Part shown: in pieces, positions 56,500 to 64,000 of the stretch | Numbering within the stretch: the first letter of the stretch is position 1 | How the letters are laid out: every line of letters starts with the position of its first letter | DNA from: Bacteroidales bacterium | GTDB taxonomy: Bacteria > Bacteroidota > Bacteroidia > Bacteroidales > UBA3824 | Assembly (NCBI GenBank): GCA_017543645.1 | Contig: JAFYFR010000081.1 | Coordinates: 35,345-99,344, forward strand | DNA length: 64,000 bases | Direction: 5' to 3' | Notes under the pieces: model-generated | Seen by the model: only the letters and a program-made list of their open reading frames with translations | What the model was told of the DNA's origin: nothing | The model's database searches: none | Translations under genes and position numbers: made by a program

Positions 56500-57672
56500 C
56501 TAACGATGCGAGCTTCCGCTGTGACTCGAACCTGAATGGCTGGATCCGCTGTGACTCGAACCTGAATGGCTGGATCCGCTGTGACTCGAACCTGAATGGC
56601 TTGATCCGCTGTGGCTTGAACCTGAATGGCTTGATCCGCTGTGGCTTGAACCCGAATAACTGCTGCTTGAACGCCCGCTCGAACTGCTACTACGCGCTCC
56701 AGAATATGTACTGCCGGAATGAGAACCAGAATAAGAACTGCCGGAATGACTGTTATTGGTTGAAGGACGTGACGTGGTACTTCCCGTATGGCTACGGTTT
56801 CCCGAAGAATAGGTAGAACCGCTATGCGACGATGAGCTACCGCTGCGCGAAACCGAGCTGCCACTATGCGACGATGAACTGCCGCTATGGTTAGAATAAT
56901 AGCTCGAACTACGGTTGGTCTGTCCGCTGTAGTTGCGCGAAGTGGTGTTGCCGCTTACATTAGAGCTTGAGCCCGAATGACTTGTGTTGGAGTAGTTGCG
57001 GCTTCGTGAAGTTCCGCTGTGTGCAGATGCGTGGTGTCCGTAAACAGTATTGTTATAGGAAGCGTTACGACCTGTAGACCGGTAATAGTCGCTGGCGTAG
57101 TGACGGTCGATGGCAGAATGGTGCGAATGTCCGTAGTAACGGCTGTCGTAGTAGTAAGGGCTGTAATAGTGGTGATGATAACCCCACCAAGAGTATCCGT
57201 AGTAAGGCTCGCCCCACCAAGAATAGTGGTAAGGACTTCCCCATCTTAAGCTCCAGTACGGACTGTAATACGAAAATCCGAAACTCCAGTACCAGTCGTA
57301 ATACCACGGATCATAGAAAGATACGTCGTAATATCCTCCGCCACGGTAGGGACGGTGAAAACGGTAGATACGTCCGGCATAGCTGTCGTCGATAACAATT
57401 ACATCGCTACTTTCGGTGTAATATTCGTCATCGTCATAAACATATACATTGTCTTCGGCAGTGAGGTTGCCGTCGGCGTAAGCCTGTTCGTTGGTGTTGC
57501 TCTGAGCCTGAGCGTCTGAAGGCGTGGTAACGGCCTGTTTCTTGGTAGTGTATCCGTAAACGTCATCGCCTCCGTTGGTGCTCGTTCCGTTTAGAACCGA
57601 GCAGGAGCTGAATACTGTTAAAATCATCGCTGTTGCGACAGCTCCTAATAGTTTTGCGTCTAATGGTTTCAT
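56500..57672 (-). CDS. Lipoprotein with Tyr/Trp/His-rich core and GSSHS repeats
   Basis: This 390-residue protein has a lipoprotein signal (acylated Cys24, FSSC), then an acidic Thr/Asn-rich linker. A Tyr/Trp/His/Gly-rich region (about 95-190) includes WWGEPYYGYSWWGY. The C-terminal Ser/Gly/His-rich region ends in about nine copies of GSSHS. The last part is encoded by a 30-bp tandem repeat. It looks like a surface, metal-binding or adhesive low-complexity protein; no family was identified. The ATG at 57672 is preferred because GGAGG lies 7 nt before it; an upstream ATG at 57687 is alternative. Confidence 0.75.
   Translation of the reverse strand: MKPLDAKLLGAVATAMILTVFSSCSVLNGTSTNGGDDVYGYTTKKQAVTTPSDAQAQSNTNEQAYADGNLTAEDNVYVYDDDEYYTESSDVIVIDDSYAGRIYRFHRPYRGGGYYDVSFYDPWYYDWYWSFGFSYYSPYWSLRWGSPYHYSWWGEPYYGYSWWGYHHHYYSPYYYDSRYYGHSHHSAIDRHYASDYYRSTGRNASYNNTVYGHHASAHSGTSRSRNYSNTSHSGSSSNVSGNTTSRNYSGQTNRSSSYYSNHSGSSSSHSGSSVSRSGSSSSHSGSTYSSGNRSHTGSTTSRPSTNNSHSGSSYSGSHSGSTYSGARSSSSSGRSSSSYSGSSHSGSSHSGSSHSGSSHSGSSHSGSSHSGSSHSGSSHSGSSHSGSSHR
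56518..56660 (-). repeat. 30-bp coding tandem repeat
   Basis: Unit starting GCTGTGACTCGAACC repeats every 30 bp at 56518, 56548, 56578 and 56608, with a partial fifth from 56638. Units 1 and 2 are identical; units 3 and 4 differ slightly. The minus strand encodes GSSHSGSSHS. Copy number is likely to vary by slippage. Confidence 0.9.
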
Positions 57673-57888
57673 TTTATGGTCCTCCATTTATTATGGGTTG
57701 GTTTCTTTCTTTTGTCTGTTTACTATTTTGACATTCAAAATTAAAATTTCCCCCAAAGAAAAAGAAAAAATATAGTGTAAATAATTGTTAAAAATATAAT
57801 AGATTAATTGTCAGAGATATACAAATGCACAAAAAGTAAAATGCAATATTATTCAGTATAATATTAAATATAAAAGGTGTATTTTTAT

Positions 57889-57902
57889 CCAAAAATTTTT
57901 GG
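57889..57902. promoter_or_regulatory. Candidate operator CCAAAAATTTTTGG
   Basis: A perfect 14-bp palindrome overlaps the -33 element (TTTG 57898-57901) of the symporter promoter, the position of a repressor site. No cognate regulator is adjacent. Confidence 0.4.
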
Positions 57903-57928
57903 AAAAACCATACAAGACGGTATATTTG
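57898..57928 (+). promoter_or_regulatory. Promoter of the symporter operon
   Basis: TTTG at 57898-57901, a 19-bp spacer and TATATTTG at 57921-57928 match the Bacteroidota consensus. The small accessory gene starts 55 bp downstream. Confidence 0.78.
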
Positions 57929-57982
57929 CAGACAATTTTTAATGGAACATAAAAAAACAAACCATATAAAACTTATAATAAA

Positions 57983-58141
57983 ATGTTTGGAATATCAGAC
58001 CCGGCAATTTGGTTAGTGTATCTTCTGTCGATACTATGCGTTATAGGTTCGGTAGTGTTCGGCGTGCTTACATGGAACAAAAAAGACAAAGAAGAAAATA
58101 CCAGCGAAAACAAAAAGACCAACATCAACTCTAAACAATAG
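57983..58141 (+). CDS. Symporter small accessory protein (52 aa)
   Basis: This 52-residue protein begins MFGISDPAIWLVYLLSIL, has one membrane helix and a charged tail (WNKKDKEENTSENKK). The opening G-x-x-DP-x-x-W-L-x-YLL matches the small accessory subunits found just before sodium:solute symporter genes. It sits 5 bp before the symporter ATG, shares its promoter and is likely its first gene. It is too short for many gene finders. The partner role comes from family context. Confidence 0.85.
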   Translation: MFGISDPAIWLVYLLSILCVIGSVVFGVLTWNKKDKEENTSENKKTNINSKQ

Positions 58142-58146
58142 CAATA

Positions 58147-59745
58147 ATGGAAAACTTCTGGATGTACCTGATAGTAGTAATCTACTTTTTGTCAGTAGCG
58201 TACCTCGGCTATCTCGGCTACAAGAAAACCAACGGCACCAAAGACTACCTTATAGGCGGCGGCAAGATGAACTCAGTAGTGATGTCGCTCTCCTACGGTG
58301 CAACATTTATTTCCGCGTCGGCCATCGTAGGCTTCGGCGGAGTGGCAGCCACATTCGGCATGGGCATACAGTGGCTCATGTTTCTCAACATGTTTGTAGG
58401 CGTGGTGATAGCCTTCATACTTTTCGGACGACCTACCCGCAAGATAGGCGCAAGGCTCAAATCCAACTCATTCGCGCAGTTTCTCGGTTCGTTCTACCGC
58501 TCGCGCCGGATTAGGATATTTGTGGCAGCGGTAATATTCATATGCATGCCGTTGTACGCGGCAGCTGTATTGCGCGGCGGAGTATTCTGCATGCAGGAGG
58601 TGTTCGGCATAGGATTCGACCTTTCGCTGCTCATATTCACAATAATTGTGGCATCCTACGTGATGGCTGGCGGTATGAAAGGCGTTATGTATACCGACGC
58701 TCTTCAGGCTGTAATCATGTTTTTCTGCATGGCGATACTCGTTGTGGGCGTTTACAAAAAACTCGGCATGGGATTTTTCGAGGCAAACGCCGCCCTCACC
58801 GAAATTGCCGGACAAGTTCCTGAAAAACTCGCCGCCATAGGGCACCAAGGCTGGACAGCGATGCCAGCCTTTGGAAGCCAGCAGTGGTGCACACTCGTTA
58901 CTTCAATGATTATGGGCGTAGGCATAGGATGCTTGGCGCAACCTCAGTTAGTGGTAAGGTTCATGACAGTAGACAGCACCCAGAAACTCAACCGTGGAGT
59001 AGCGATAGGCTGCGTGTTCCTGCTTATCACAGTAGGCATTATCTACCACGTAGGCGCAGTAAGCAACCTCTATTTCTACAACACCGAAGGCAAAATAGCA
59101 AGCCAGATGGTAGACGCCAGCGACAAAATCATTCCATTCTTCATCGGCAAGGTGATGCCCGCATGGTTTGTAACAATATTCATGCTCTGCATACTCTCGG
59201 CAAGCATGTCAACACTTAGCGCACAGTTCCACACAATGGCTGCGGCAGCCGGCAACGACATTATCGGCACACTCAGCCGCAAATACCGTGGCAACCAGAA
59301 GAAAATGACATCAATTATCCGTCTCGCGGTTCTGGTGTCGATTCTCATCAGCTTTATAATATGCTTTGTATTAGGCGAAAGCAACGACTCGCCAATCATA
59401 GCCATATCCACATCGCTCTTTATGGGAATATGCGCCTCGGCGTTCCTCCCATCCTATTTCTGCGCCCTCTACTGGAAAAAAGTTACCAAACGCGGAGCAT
59501 ACGCCAGCATGTGGGTCGGAGTAATCACCACCATACTGCTGCTCGTATTTATCCACGCCAAGGAAGCCACCGCCGTGGGAATCTGCAAGGCTCTTTTCGG
59601 CACAGACGTGCTTATTACCGACGGACTTATGAAGTTTATCGACCCGATTATGTTCGCCTTTCCTTTGTCGGCAATCACAATTGTGGTTGTAAGCCTTTTG
59701 ACACAGCCCAAAGTTAAAATCGAAAATGTTTATCCCCATGCATAA
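58147..59745 (+). CDS. Sodium:solute symporter family protein
   Basis: This 532-residue protein has about thirteen membrane helices in the LeuT-fold SSS family. The N-terminal block YFLSVAYLGYLGYKKTNG and GGGKMNSVVMSLSYGATFIS correspond to TM1-TM2 of PutP/SglT relatives, and ASYVMAGGMKGVMYTDALQA is the family signature. Na+-coupled uptake of a small organic solute is expected; the substrate cannot be told. The accessory protein gene is 5 bp upstream and a lipoprotein gene overlaps its end by 8 bp. Confidence 0.92.
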   Translation: MENFWMYLIVVIYFLSVAYLGYLGYKKTNGTKDYLIGGGKMNSVVMSLSYGATFISASAIVGFGGVAATFGMGIQWLMFLNMFVGVVIAFILFGRPTRKIGARLKSNSFAQFLGSFYRSRRIRIFVAAVIFICMPLYAAAVLRGGVFCMQEVFGIGFDLSLLIFTIIVASYVMAGGMKGVMYTDALQAVIMFFCMAILVVGVYKKLGMGFFEANAALTEIAGQVPEKLAAIGHQGWTAMPAFGSQQWCTLVTSMIMGVGIGCLAQPQLVVRFMTVDSTQKLNRGVAIGCVFLLITVGIIYHVGAVSNLYFYNTEGKIASQMVDASDKIIPFFIGKVMPAWFVTIFMLCILSASMSTLSAQFHTMAAAAGNDIIGTLSRKYRGNQKKMTSIIRLAVLVSILISFIICFVLGESNDSPIIAISTSLFMGICASAFLPSYFCALYWKKVTKRGAYASMWVGVITTILLLVFIHAKEATAVGICKALFGTDVLITDGLMKFIDPIMFAFPLSAITIVVVSLLTQPKVKIENVYPHA

Positions 59746-60289
59746 AACAGACTCAACATATAGGACGCTAATCTTCGCCGTAATATCCGCTGCAATACTC
59801 TCCGCATGCGTAGTAAAAAACGAGGTAAAGCCAGATAGCTCAGTGGAATGGGATTCGATTTCGATGAAAATCTATTTTACCGACACCAACGGCTACGACC
59901 TGCTCGACACCTCGCAGACATTCTACGCCGGATCGCAAATAACGATATTGCACCACGGCAAAAAATACAAAATCAACTATCCGCCGCCCGAGGACAGCAC
60001 AAAAAAATTCAAGTACGAGGAGCTTCTGCTTGAACAGTGCGAAGACAGCGCGAGATACTGCATTAATTTTGGAAAGTTCGACGGGTCAAAGAGTTACGAC
60101 GAAGACATCATCATAAGCTGGCGACTGAAAAAAGCAACCGCCAACATGCCCAAAAACGTTCAAGACATTATACACCTAAGGCACATTGTCTACAAAGACA
60201 AAGCACAGACACGATGGAGTTTCAACGGCGTTGAGCTCGACAACGATTCCACATTTGCAGCGTTCTGCATAAAAAAAATAGTCAAATGA
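59738..60289 (+). CDS. Lipoprotein of unknown function, third gene of symporter operon
   Basis: This 183-residue protein has a lipoprotein signal (acylated Cys24, LSAC). The body is beta-rich with no recognised family. It overlaps the symporter stop by 8 bp, so it is translated with it and may bind the symporter substrate; this is inference from context. A longer start at 59726 is possible. A terminator follows. Confidence 0.7.
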   Translation: MHKTDSTYRTLIFAVISAAILSACVVKNEVKPDSSVEWDSISMKIYFTDTNGYDLLDTSQTFYAGSQITILHHGKKYKINYPPPEDSTKKFKYEELLLEQCEDSARYCINFGKFDGSKSYDEDIIISWRLKKATANMPKNVQDIIHLRHIVYKDKAQTRWSFNGVELDNDSTFAAFCIKKIVK

Positions 60290-60313
60290 TTTGAGTTATA
60301 TATTTTGTTAATC

Positions 60314-60354
60314 GAGCCGCAGAGTTTTATTAGGCGATGCGGCTCTCTTTATTT
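60314..60354 (+). terminator. Intrinsic terminator of the symporter operon
   Basis: The arms GAGCCGCA (60314-60321) and TGCGGCTC (60338-60345) form an 8-bp stem, followed by TCTTTATTT. It lies 24 bp past the lipoprotein stop. Confidence 0.8.
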
Positions 60355-60469
60355 AATAACCAGAGCGTTATGACAAAAAATTATTTTTTATTCAAAAAAA
60401 ATAATCGGCTATCGAAAAATTTTATAATTTTACATTTTGGCAGAAATTACGCCGATAACAAATAGGGAA

Positions 60470-63217
60470 ATGCGCAATATCGTTAACATTCTTATACTTA
60501 TAGCATCATTACTAATGACTGTTGAGTCCTCGGCTCAAAGTTATTATGTGTATGGCGATTTGCGCAACCAAGAAGAAAAACAGCTTTCGATTCATCTTAT
60601 GCTTGTAGACACGATAGTGTCGGAAGAGAACATTCACAAGGCGACAAAAGAATGGATCGACGTTCTCGGCAACGAAACCGACTACCGCAAAACCATTGGC
60701 TCGCTCAGCCGTATTTGCGAGTTCTGCCAAAAAATCAACGACACCGCCACAGTCAACTACACCATACGCACCATCGACAGCCTCGGCAAGGCGCACAAAG
60801 ACCGAAACGCCAACATACAGACATTCATACTGCGAGCCAAAACGTACCAACTTGCCGACAACGAATCCAAAGAGTTGGAAATGCTCACTAAGGGCTCACT
60901 CCTTGCCGAGAAAATCAACAACCAGAACGCCCTGGCTGAGATTTTCCTTCAGCTGAGCAAGACATACGAAAGAATCAAAGACACATACAACTGCACCAAA
61001 TACCTTCTCGACGCAATCAAGTTAGCCGAAGAACGCCGCGACTTAGAGCTGATGGGCGATGTGTATATCTACGCCGCCGACTTCTTTCTCAAGACCAACG
61101 AATGCCAACAGGCCTTGGCATACATCACCGCCGCCAACCAGCTTTTCAGCATAATCAACAACCACGAAAAATTAGGCAAATCCTATATACTAAATGGTTA
61201 CGTAAATATTCACAACCGTCACTACATCGATGCACTGCAATATTTAAAACAAGGTATCGACCTATTGAAAGCCACACAGAACAAGCACTGGATGGCGAGG
61301 GCGTACAGCGGAGCGGGATACATCGGCGAACAGATCGGACGAAAGGATTTTGCTCAGAAAAACTACCTCAAAAGCCTCTCGATACGCAAATCGCTTGGAA
61401 TCGAAAGCGAAATTGCCGAATCGTTTATATCTTACAGCGAATTTCTGCTTCATATCAACGGAAACAACGACACCATCATCAACTACCTCGAAAAAGCTTA
61501 CGTAATTGTAGACAAATACCAGCAGATGTCGCAGATGATACGAATTTACAGCAACTTAGCAAATGTCTACGCAAAAAAAGGCGATTTTCAAAAAGCCTTC
61601 CAATACGCCAACTATATCATCACCATAAAAAAACAGGAAAGATTCAGCCAAGACCCCGACAAAATCAGGGCAATAATGGAATTTAACTCCGACCTCGACA
61701 AAGAGACCACCACAAGGCTCATACAAGAATCTTCCAACGAGCAAATCGCAAAACAAGGCAACGAGATACTTATACTAACAATAGGTATCTCAATAATTAT
61801 CATACTGTTGCTAATAATCATCACCGCGCTCAACAACCGCACCAAGCAAAACAAGCGTCTTCTCGAACAGAAGACCCTGATACAAGAAAAATCGCTCGAA
61901 CTCCAGATTAAAAACATGGAACTCGAGCGCACTTCGCTAATTGCCCGCCACACCAACAACGGCATAGCCATCGTAAGCAGCATGTATGTGATAGAATGGC
62001 TCAACCAAGGCATCGTAAAACAGTTTAACGTCAACGGCTCTGTAGAACAATACCTTCACAAACCTGTCCGCAAAATCATTGGCGAGGAACTTATAAAGCA
62101 TTTTGAACTCTGCTTTAAACAGGATATTGGCGTATCTTTTGAAATCAAGCGAGATGGCAACAAGTATTTCCAAGTAACGCTCACCCCATACACCAACCAA
62201 GTGGGAAGGAAACAGATTATAGTTATCACCACCGACATTTCGGAACTAAAGTCGGTAGAAGAGGAAATCGAAAAAAAGAAACGCGAACTGGAAATGCAGG
62301 CAGATATGATGGTAATAATCAACTCAGAACTTGCCGCCCAGAAAGCCGCCATCTCGGAACAGAACGAACAGCTCGAGTTCAAAAACCGCGAAATCACCGA
62401 AAGTCTCGAATACGCCCGCAAAATTCAAGACGCTATCCAGCCGATGCAGGTATTCTTAGACGCTGTGCTAAAAGAGTATTTTGTAATCAACTTTCCACGT
62501 GACATCGTAAGCGGCGACTTCCACTGGTTCGACTACCGCGACGGAAACACCTACATAGCACTTGCCGACTGCACAGGACACGGTATTCCGGGCGCGGTGA
62601 TGAGCATGCTCGGCACAGTTACACTATCCAACATAATTTCCTCAGGAAAAACCACCAACGCCGCCCAAGTGCTCGACCAGCTGCGCAGCAAAATTATCAA
62701 ACTGCTGCACCAGCGCGGCATTTTCGGCGAGGCGCAAGACGGCATGGACATTTCGCTATGCGTCTACAACGAGGAAAAGCGTTCTCTGCACTACGCAGGA
62801 GCATACTCCTACACATATCTCGCCCGTTTTGGAACACCCGACGAGGAGACCATCGCAGCCGTAGAAAAGAGCAATTCGCGCATTATCCTAAGCGAAGACG
62901 GCAACTCTTATCTTATCTGTTTCAAAGCCGACCGTATGCCTATCGGAATCCACACCAAAGACAACATTCCGTTCCGCGACGTGAAACTACACGTCAATCC
63001 TGACGACATTATCTACATGACCTCCGACGGTTTCTGCGACCAGTTCGGCGGCGAAAAAAATAAAAAATTCAATTCCTCAAACTTTGAAAAACTGCTCTTG
63101 TCGGTTATCCCCCTGACCATCAACAAGCAAAAGGAGATTATCTCCAAAACATTCATCGATTGGAAAGGTATCAACGAGCAGGTAGACGACGTTCACGTAA
63201 TTGGTGTTAAACTATAA
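60470..63217 (+). CDS. TPR-TM-PAS-SpoIIE/PP2C-type sensor phosphatase
   Basis: This 915-residue protein has a signal peptide ending ESSAQ, then a long periplasmic tetratricopeptide region (about 25-420), one TM helix (about 431-452), a coiled coil and a PAS domain (about 490-597). A second coiled coil leads to a SpoIIE-type PP2C domain (about 675-915). Metal motifs are VSGDFHWF, ADCTGHGIPGAVMSMLG, DGMDISLCV and TSDGFCDQFGG, all intact. The ATG at 60470 is chosen because it opens a signal peptide; an upstream TTG is not. A ceramidase-like gene starts 9 bp after its stop. Confidence 0.9.
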   Translation: MRNIVNILILIASLLMTVESSAQSYYVYGDLRNQEEKQLSIHLMLVDTIVSEENIHKATKEWIDVLGNETDYRKTIGSLSRICEFCQKINDTATVNYTIRTIDSLGKAHKDRNANIQTFILRAKTYQLADNESKELEMLTKGSLLAEKINNQNALAEIFLQLSKTYERIKDTYNCTKYLLDAIKLAEERRDLELMGDVYIYAADFFLKTNECQQALAYITAANQLFSIINNHEKLGKSYILNGYVNIHNRHYIDALQYLKQGIDLLKATQNKHWMARAYSGAGYIGEQIGRKDFAQKNYLKSLSIRKSLGIESEIAESFISYSEFLLHINGNNDTIINYLEKAYVIVDKYQQMSQMIRIYSNLANVYAKKGDFQKAFQYANYIITIKKQERFSQDPDKIRAIMEFNSDLDKETTTRLIQESSNEQIAKQGNEILILTIGISIIIILLLIIITALNNRTKQNKRLLEQKTLIQEKSLELQIKNMELERTSLIARHTNNGIAIVSSMYVIEWLNQGIVKQFNVNGSVEQYLHKPVRKIIGEELIKHFELCFKQDIGVSFEIKRDGNKYFQVTLTPYTNQVGRKQIIVITTDISELKSVEEEIEKKKRELEMQADMMVIINSELAAQKAAISEQNEQLEFKNREITESLEYARKIQDAIQPMQVFLDAVLKEYFVINFPRDIVSGDFHWFDYRDGNTYIALADCTGHGIPGAVMSMLGTVTLSNIISSGKTTNAAQVLDQLRSKIIKLLHQRGIFGEAQDGMDISLCVYNEEKRSLHYAGAYSYTYLARFGTPDEETIAAVEKSNSRIILSEDGNSYLICFKADRMPIGIHTKDNIPFRDVKLHVNPDDIIYMTSDGFCDQFGGEKNKKFNSSNFEKLLLSVIPLTINKQKEIISKTFIDWKGINEQVDDVHVIGVKL

Positions 63218-63226
63218 TCGATAATA

Positions 63227-63991
63227 ATGGATCCTTTACAAACAACCATTGCCGGAATTAACATTTGGGAACCTCCCACCGCGCTTACCGACCTGATTGT
63301 TACTATTGTATGCGCAATTTCGTATGTAAAACTATACAAAGGTCTGCCGCGCGACAAAAAATACGAACGGCAATTTCTTAATTTTTTTCTCTTTATGGGA
63401 CTTTGCACCCTTTCAGGAGCATTGATGACGCACGCTTTTCCATACGCTTTCCACTTCGACGGTGTGCTGCGTCCCGACCAATACCGCGACCTTCCGTGGA
63501 TTGAGCGTCTCACAGCTAACTATCACAACCTGCCAAATTGGATTTGCAACATTGTGTCGGTAACGTTTTTTGCTTACGCATCGGTAAACCGTGCCCACAG
63601 CATACTCTCAAACAAGAGCATCAAGGCTATCCGCATTGCCATAGCCATTGAGTCGCTTGTGGTGCTAATAGCCACACTTTATAAATATACGTTCCTTTTT
63701 GCCGAAATTCATATCGGTGTGGCGTTACTGATTTTCTCTGCTCCGTTGCAAATTCAGGTTTGGAAAAACTTCAAACGCAAGGACGCTCCGTTTATTCTTT
63801 TGGCTACTTTTATAACTCTATTTGTACCAATGGTGCTGATAGGCAAAATGCAGTTTTCCGAATGGTTTAACCACAACGATATCAGTCACATACTTATAGC
63901 CTCGGCAATGACGGCATTCTATTTTGCGGGTAGACATTGGATAAGGGAATACAATACAGAAAACTTAGAAATCAAACCAGTATTAAACTAA
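63227..63991 (+). CDS. Seven-helix membrane protein, possible CREST/alkaline-ceramidase-like hydrolase
   Basis: This 254-residue protein has about seven membrane helices. TM2 carries LSGALMTHAF (Ser63, His69) and the last helix starts HNDISHILIAS (His216, Asp218, His221). The Ser/His in TM2 and HxD..H in the last helix is the metal-site pattern of the CREST superfamily (alkaline ceramidases, PAQR receptors). No family name was fixed. It lies 9 bp after the TPR-PAS-PP2C gene and is probably in the same transcript, so it may be its target or a membrane-signal partner. Confidence 0.6.
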   Translation: MDPLQTTIAGINIWEPPTALTDLIVTIVCAISYVKLYKGLPRDKKYERQFLNFFLFMGLCTLSGALMTHAFPYAFHFDGVLRPDQYRDLPWIERLTANYHNLPNWICNIVSVTFFAYASVNRAHSILSNKSIKAIRIAIAIESLVVLIATLYKYTFLFAEIHIGVALLIFSAPLQIQVWKNFKRKDAPFILLATFITLFVPMVLIGKMQFSEWFNHNDISHILIASAMTAFYFAGRHWIREYNTENLEIKPVLN

Positions 63992-64000
63992 GTATCAACA

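Larger units (their letters stand above)
57673..57982. other. AT-rich intergenic region upstream of the symporter operon
   Basis: These 310 bp hold an 8-bp inverted repeat (AATATTAT 57845-57852 and ATAATATT 57858-57865), the palindrome at 57889-57902 and the promoter at 57898-57928. No coding frame of note. Confidence 0.6.

Noticed and set aside
56518..56660. 30-bp repeats considered as a CRISPR array
   Set aside because: Repeats are contiguous, without spacers, and in frame inside a coding gene.
56484..56864. 126-codon frame over the 30-bp repeats
   Set aside because: Alternate frame of the repeat lipoprotein, repetitive and without features.

Overview
The window looks like a chromosomal segment of an anaerobic member of Bacteroidales (Bacteroidota). 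The reasons are: a GT3-type glycogen synthase, a 1,110-residue SecA, a C10 peptidase with a type IX secretion-like C-terminus, families common in this phylum (WbqC, DUF3108, DUF3857, DUF4159, FadL-type porins), AT-rich intergenic DNA, few Shine-Dalgarno sequences, and five good matches to the Bacteroidota promoter consensus TTTG-N19-21-TAnnTTTG. No rRNA, tRNA, IS element, prophage or CRISPR array was seen.

Layout. 1-3.5 kb: end of a WbqC-like gene, a GT-C glycosyltransferase and glycogen synthase. 3.8-6.7 kb: a Tat-exported, Fe-S-containing aldo/keto reductase and a membrane polyferredoxin. 6.8-12.0 kb: a minus-strand run of a hybrid histidine kinase, a Na/Pi cotransporter and three related lipocalin-like proteins, one of them fused to a TIR-like domain. 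12-29.9 kb: housekeeping genes (surE, corA, argF, an ABC-F ATPase, purB, bioB-like, panB, nadC) mixed with lipoproteins and small orphan families. 29.9-33.9 kb: the large secreted C10 peptidase. 34-40 kb: folC, dnaA with a probable oriC, a phosphodiesterase, xseA and an FtsB/DivIC-like protein. 40-44.3 kb: an acyltransferase-wza-wzc export operon. 44.4-64 kb: SpoIIE-type phosphatases, secA, an LplT-acyltransferase fusion, a Cache-HAMP-GAF-PAS receptor, a FadL-type protein, a repeat lipoprotein, a sodium:solute symporter with its own small subunit, and a ceramidase-like membrane protein.

Most noteworthy non-annotated signals: (1) a 17-codon ORF in the corA leader encoding an acidic/proline start (MDEDP) like the Mg2+-sensing mgtL leader of enterobacteria, with two small hairpins after it; (2) an orphan transcription unit of about 100 nt between panB and nadC with a full promoter and an intrinsic terminator, probably a small RNA; (3) the TIR-like/TM/lipocalin-like paralogue cluster; (4) a 52-residue symporter accessory protein with its own consensus promoter overlapped by a perfect 14-bp palindrome. 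Functions are assigned by reading motifs only; no database search was run.
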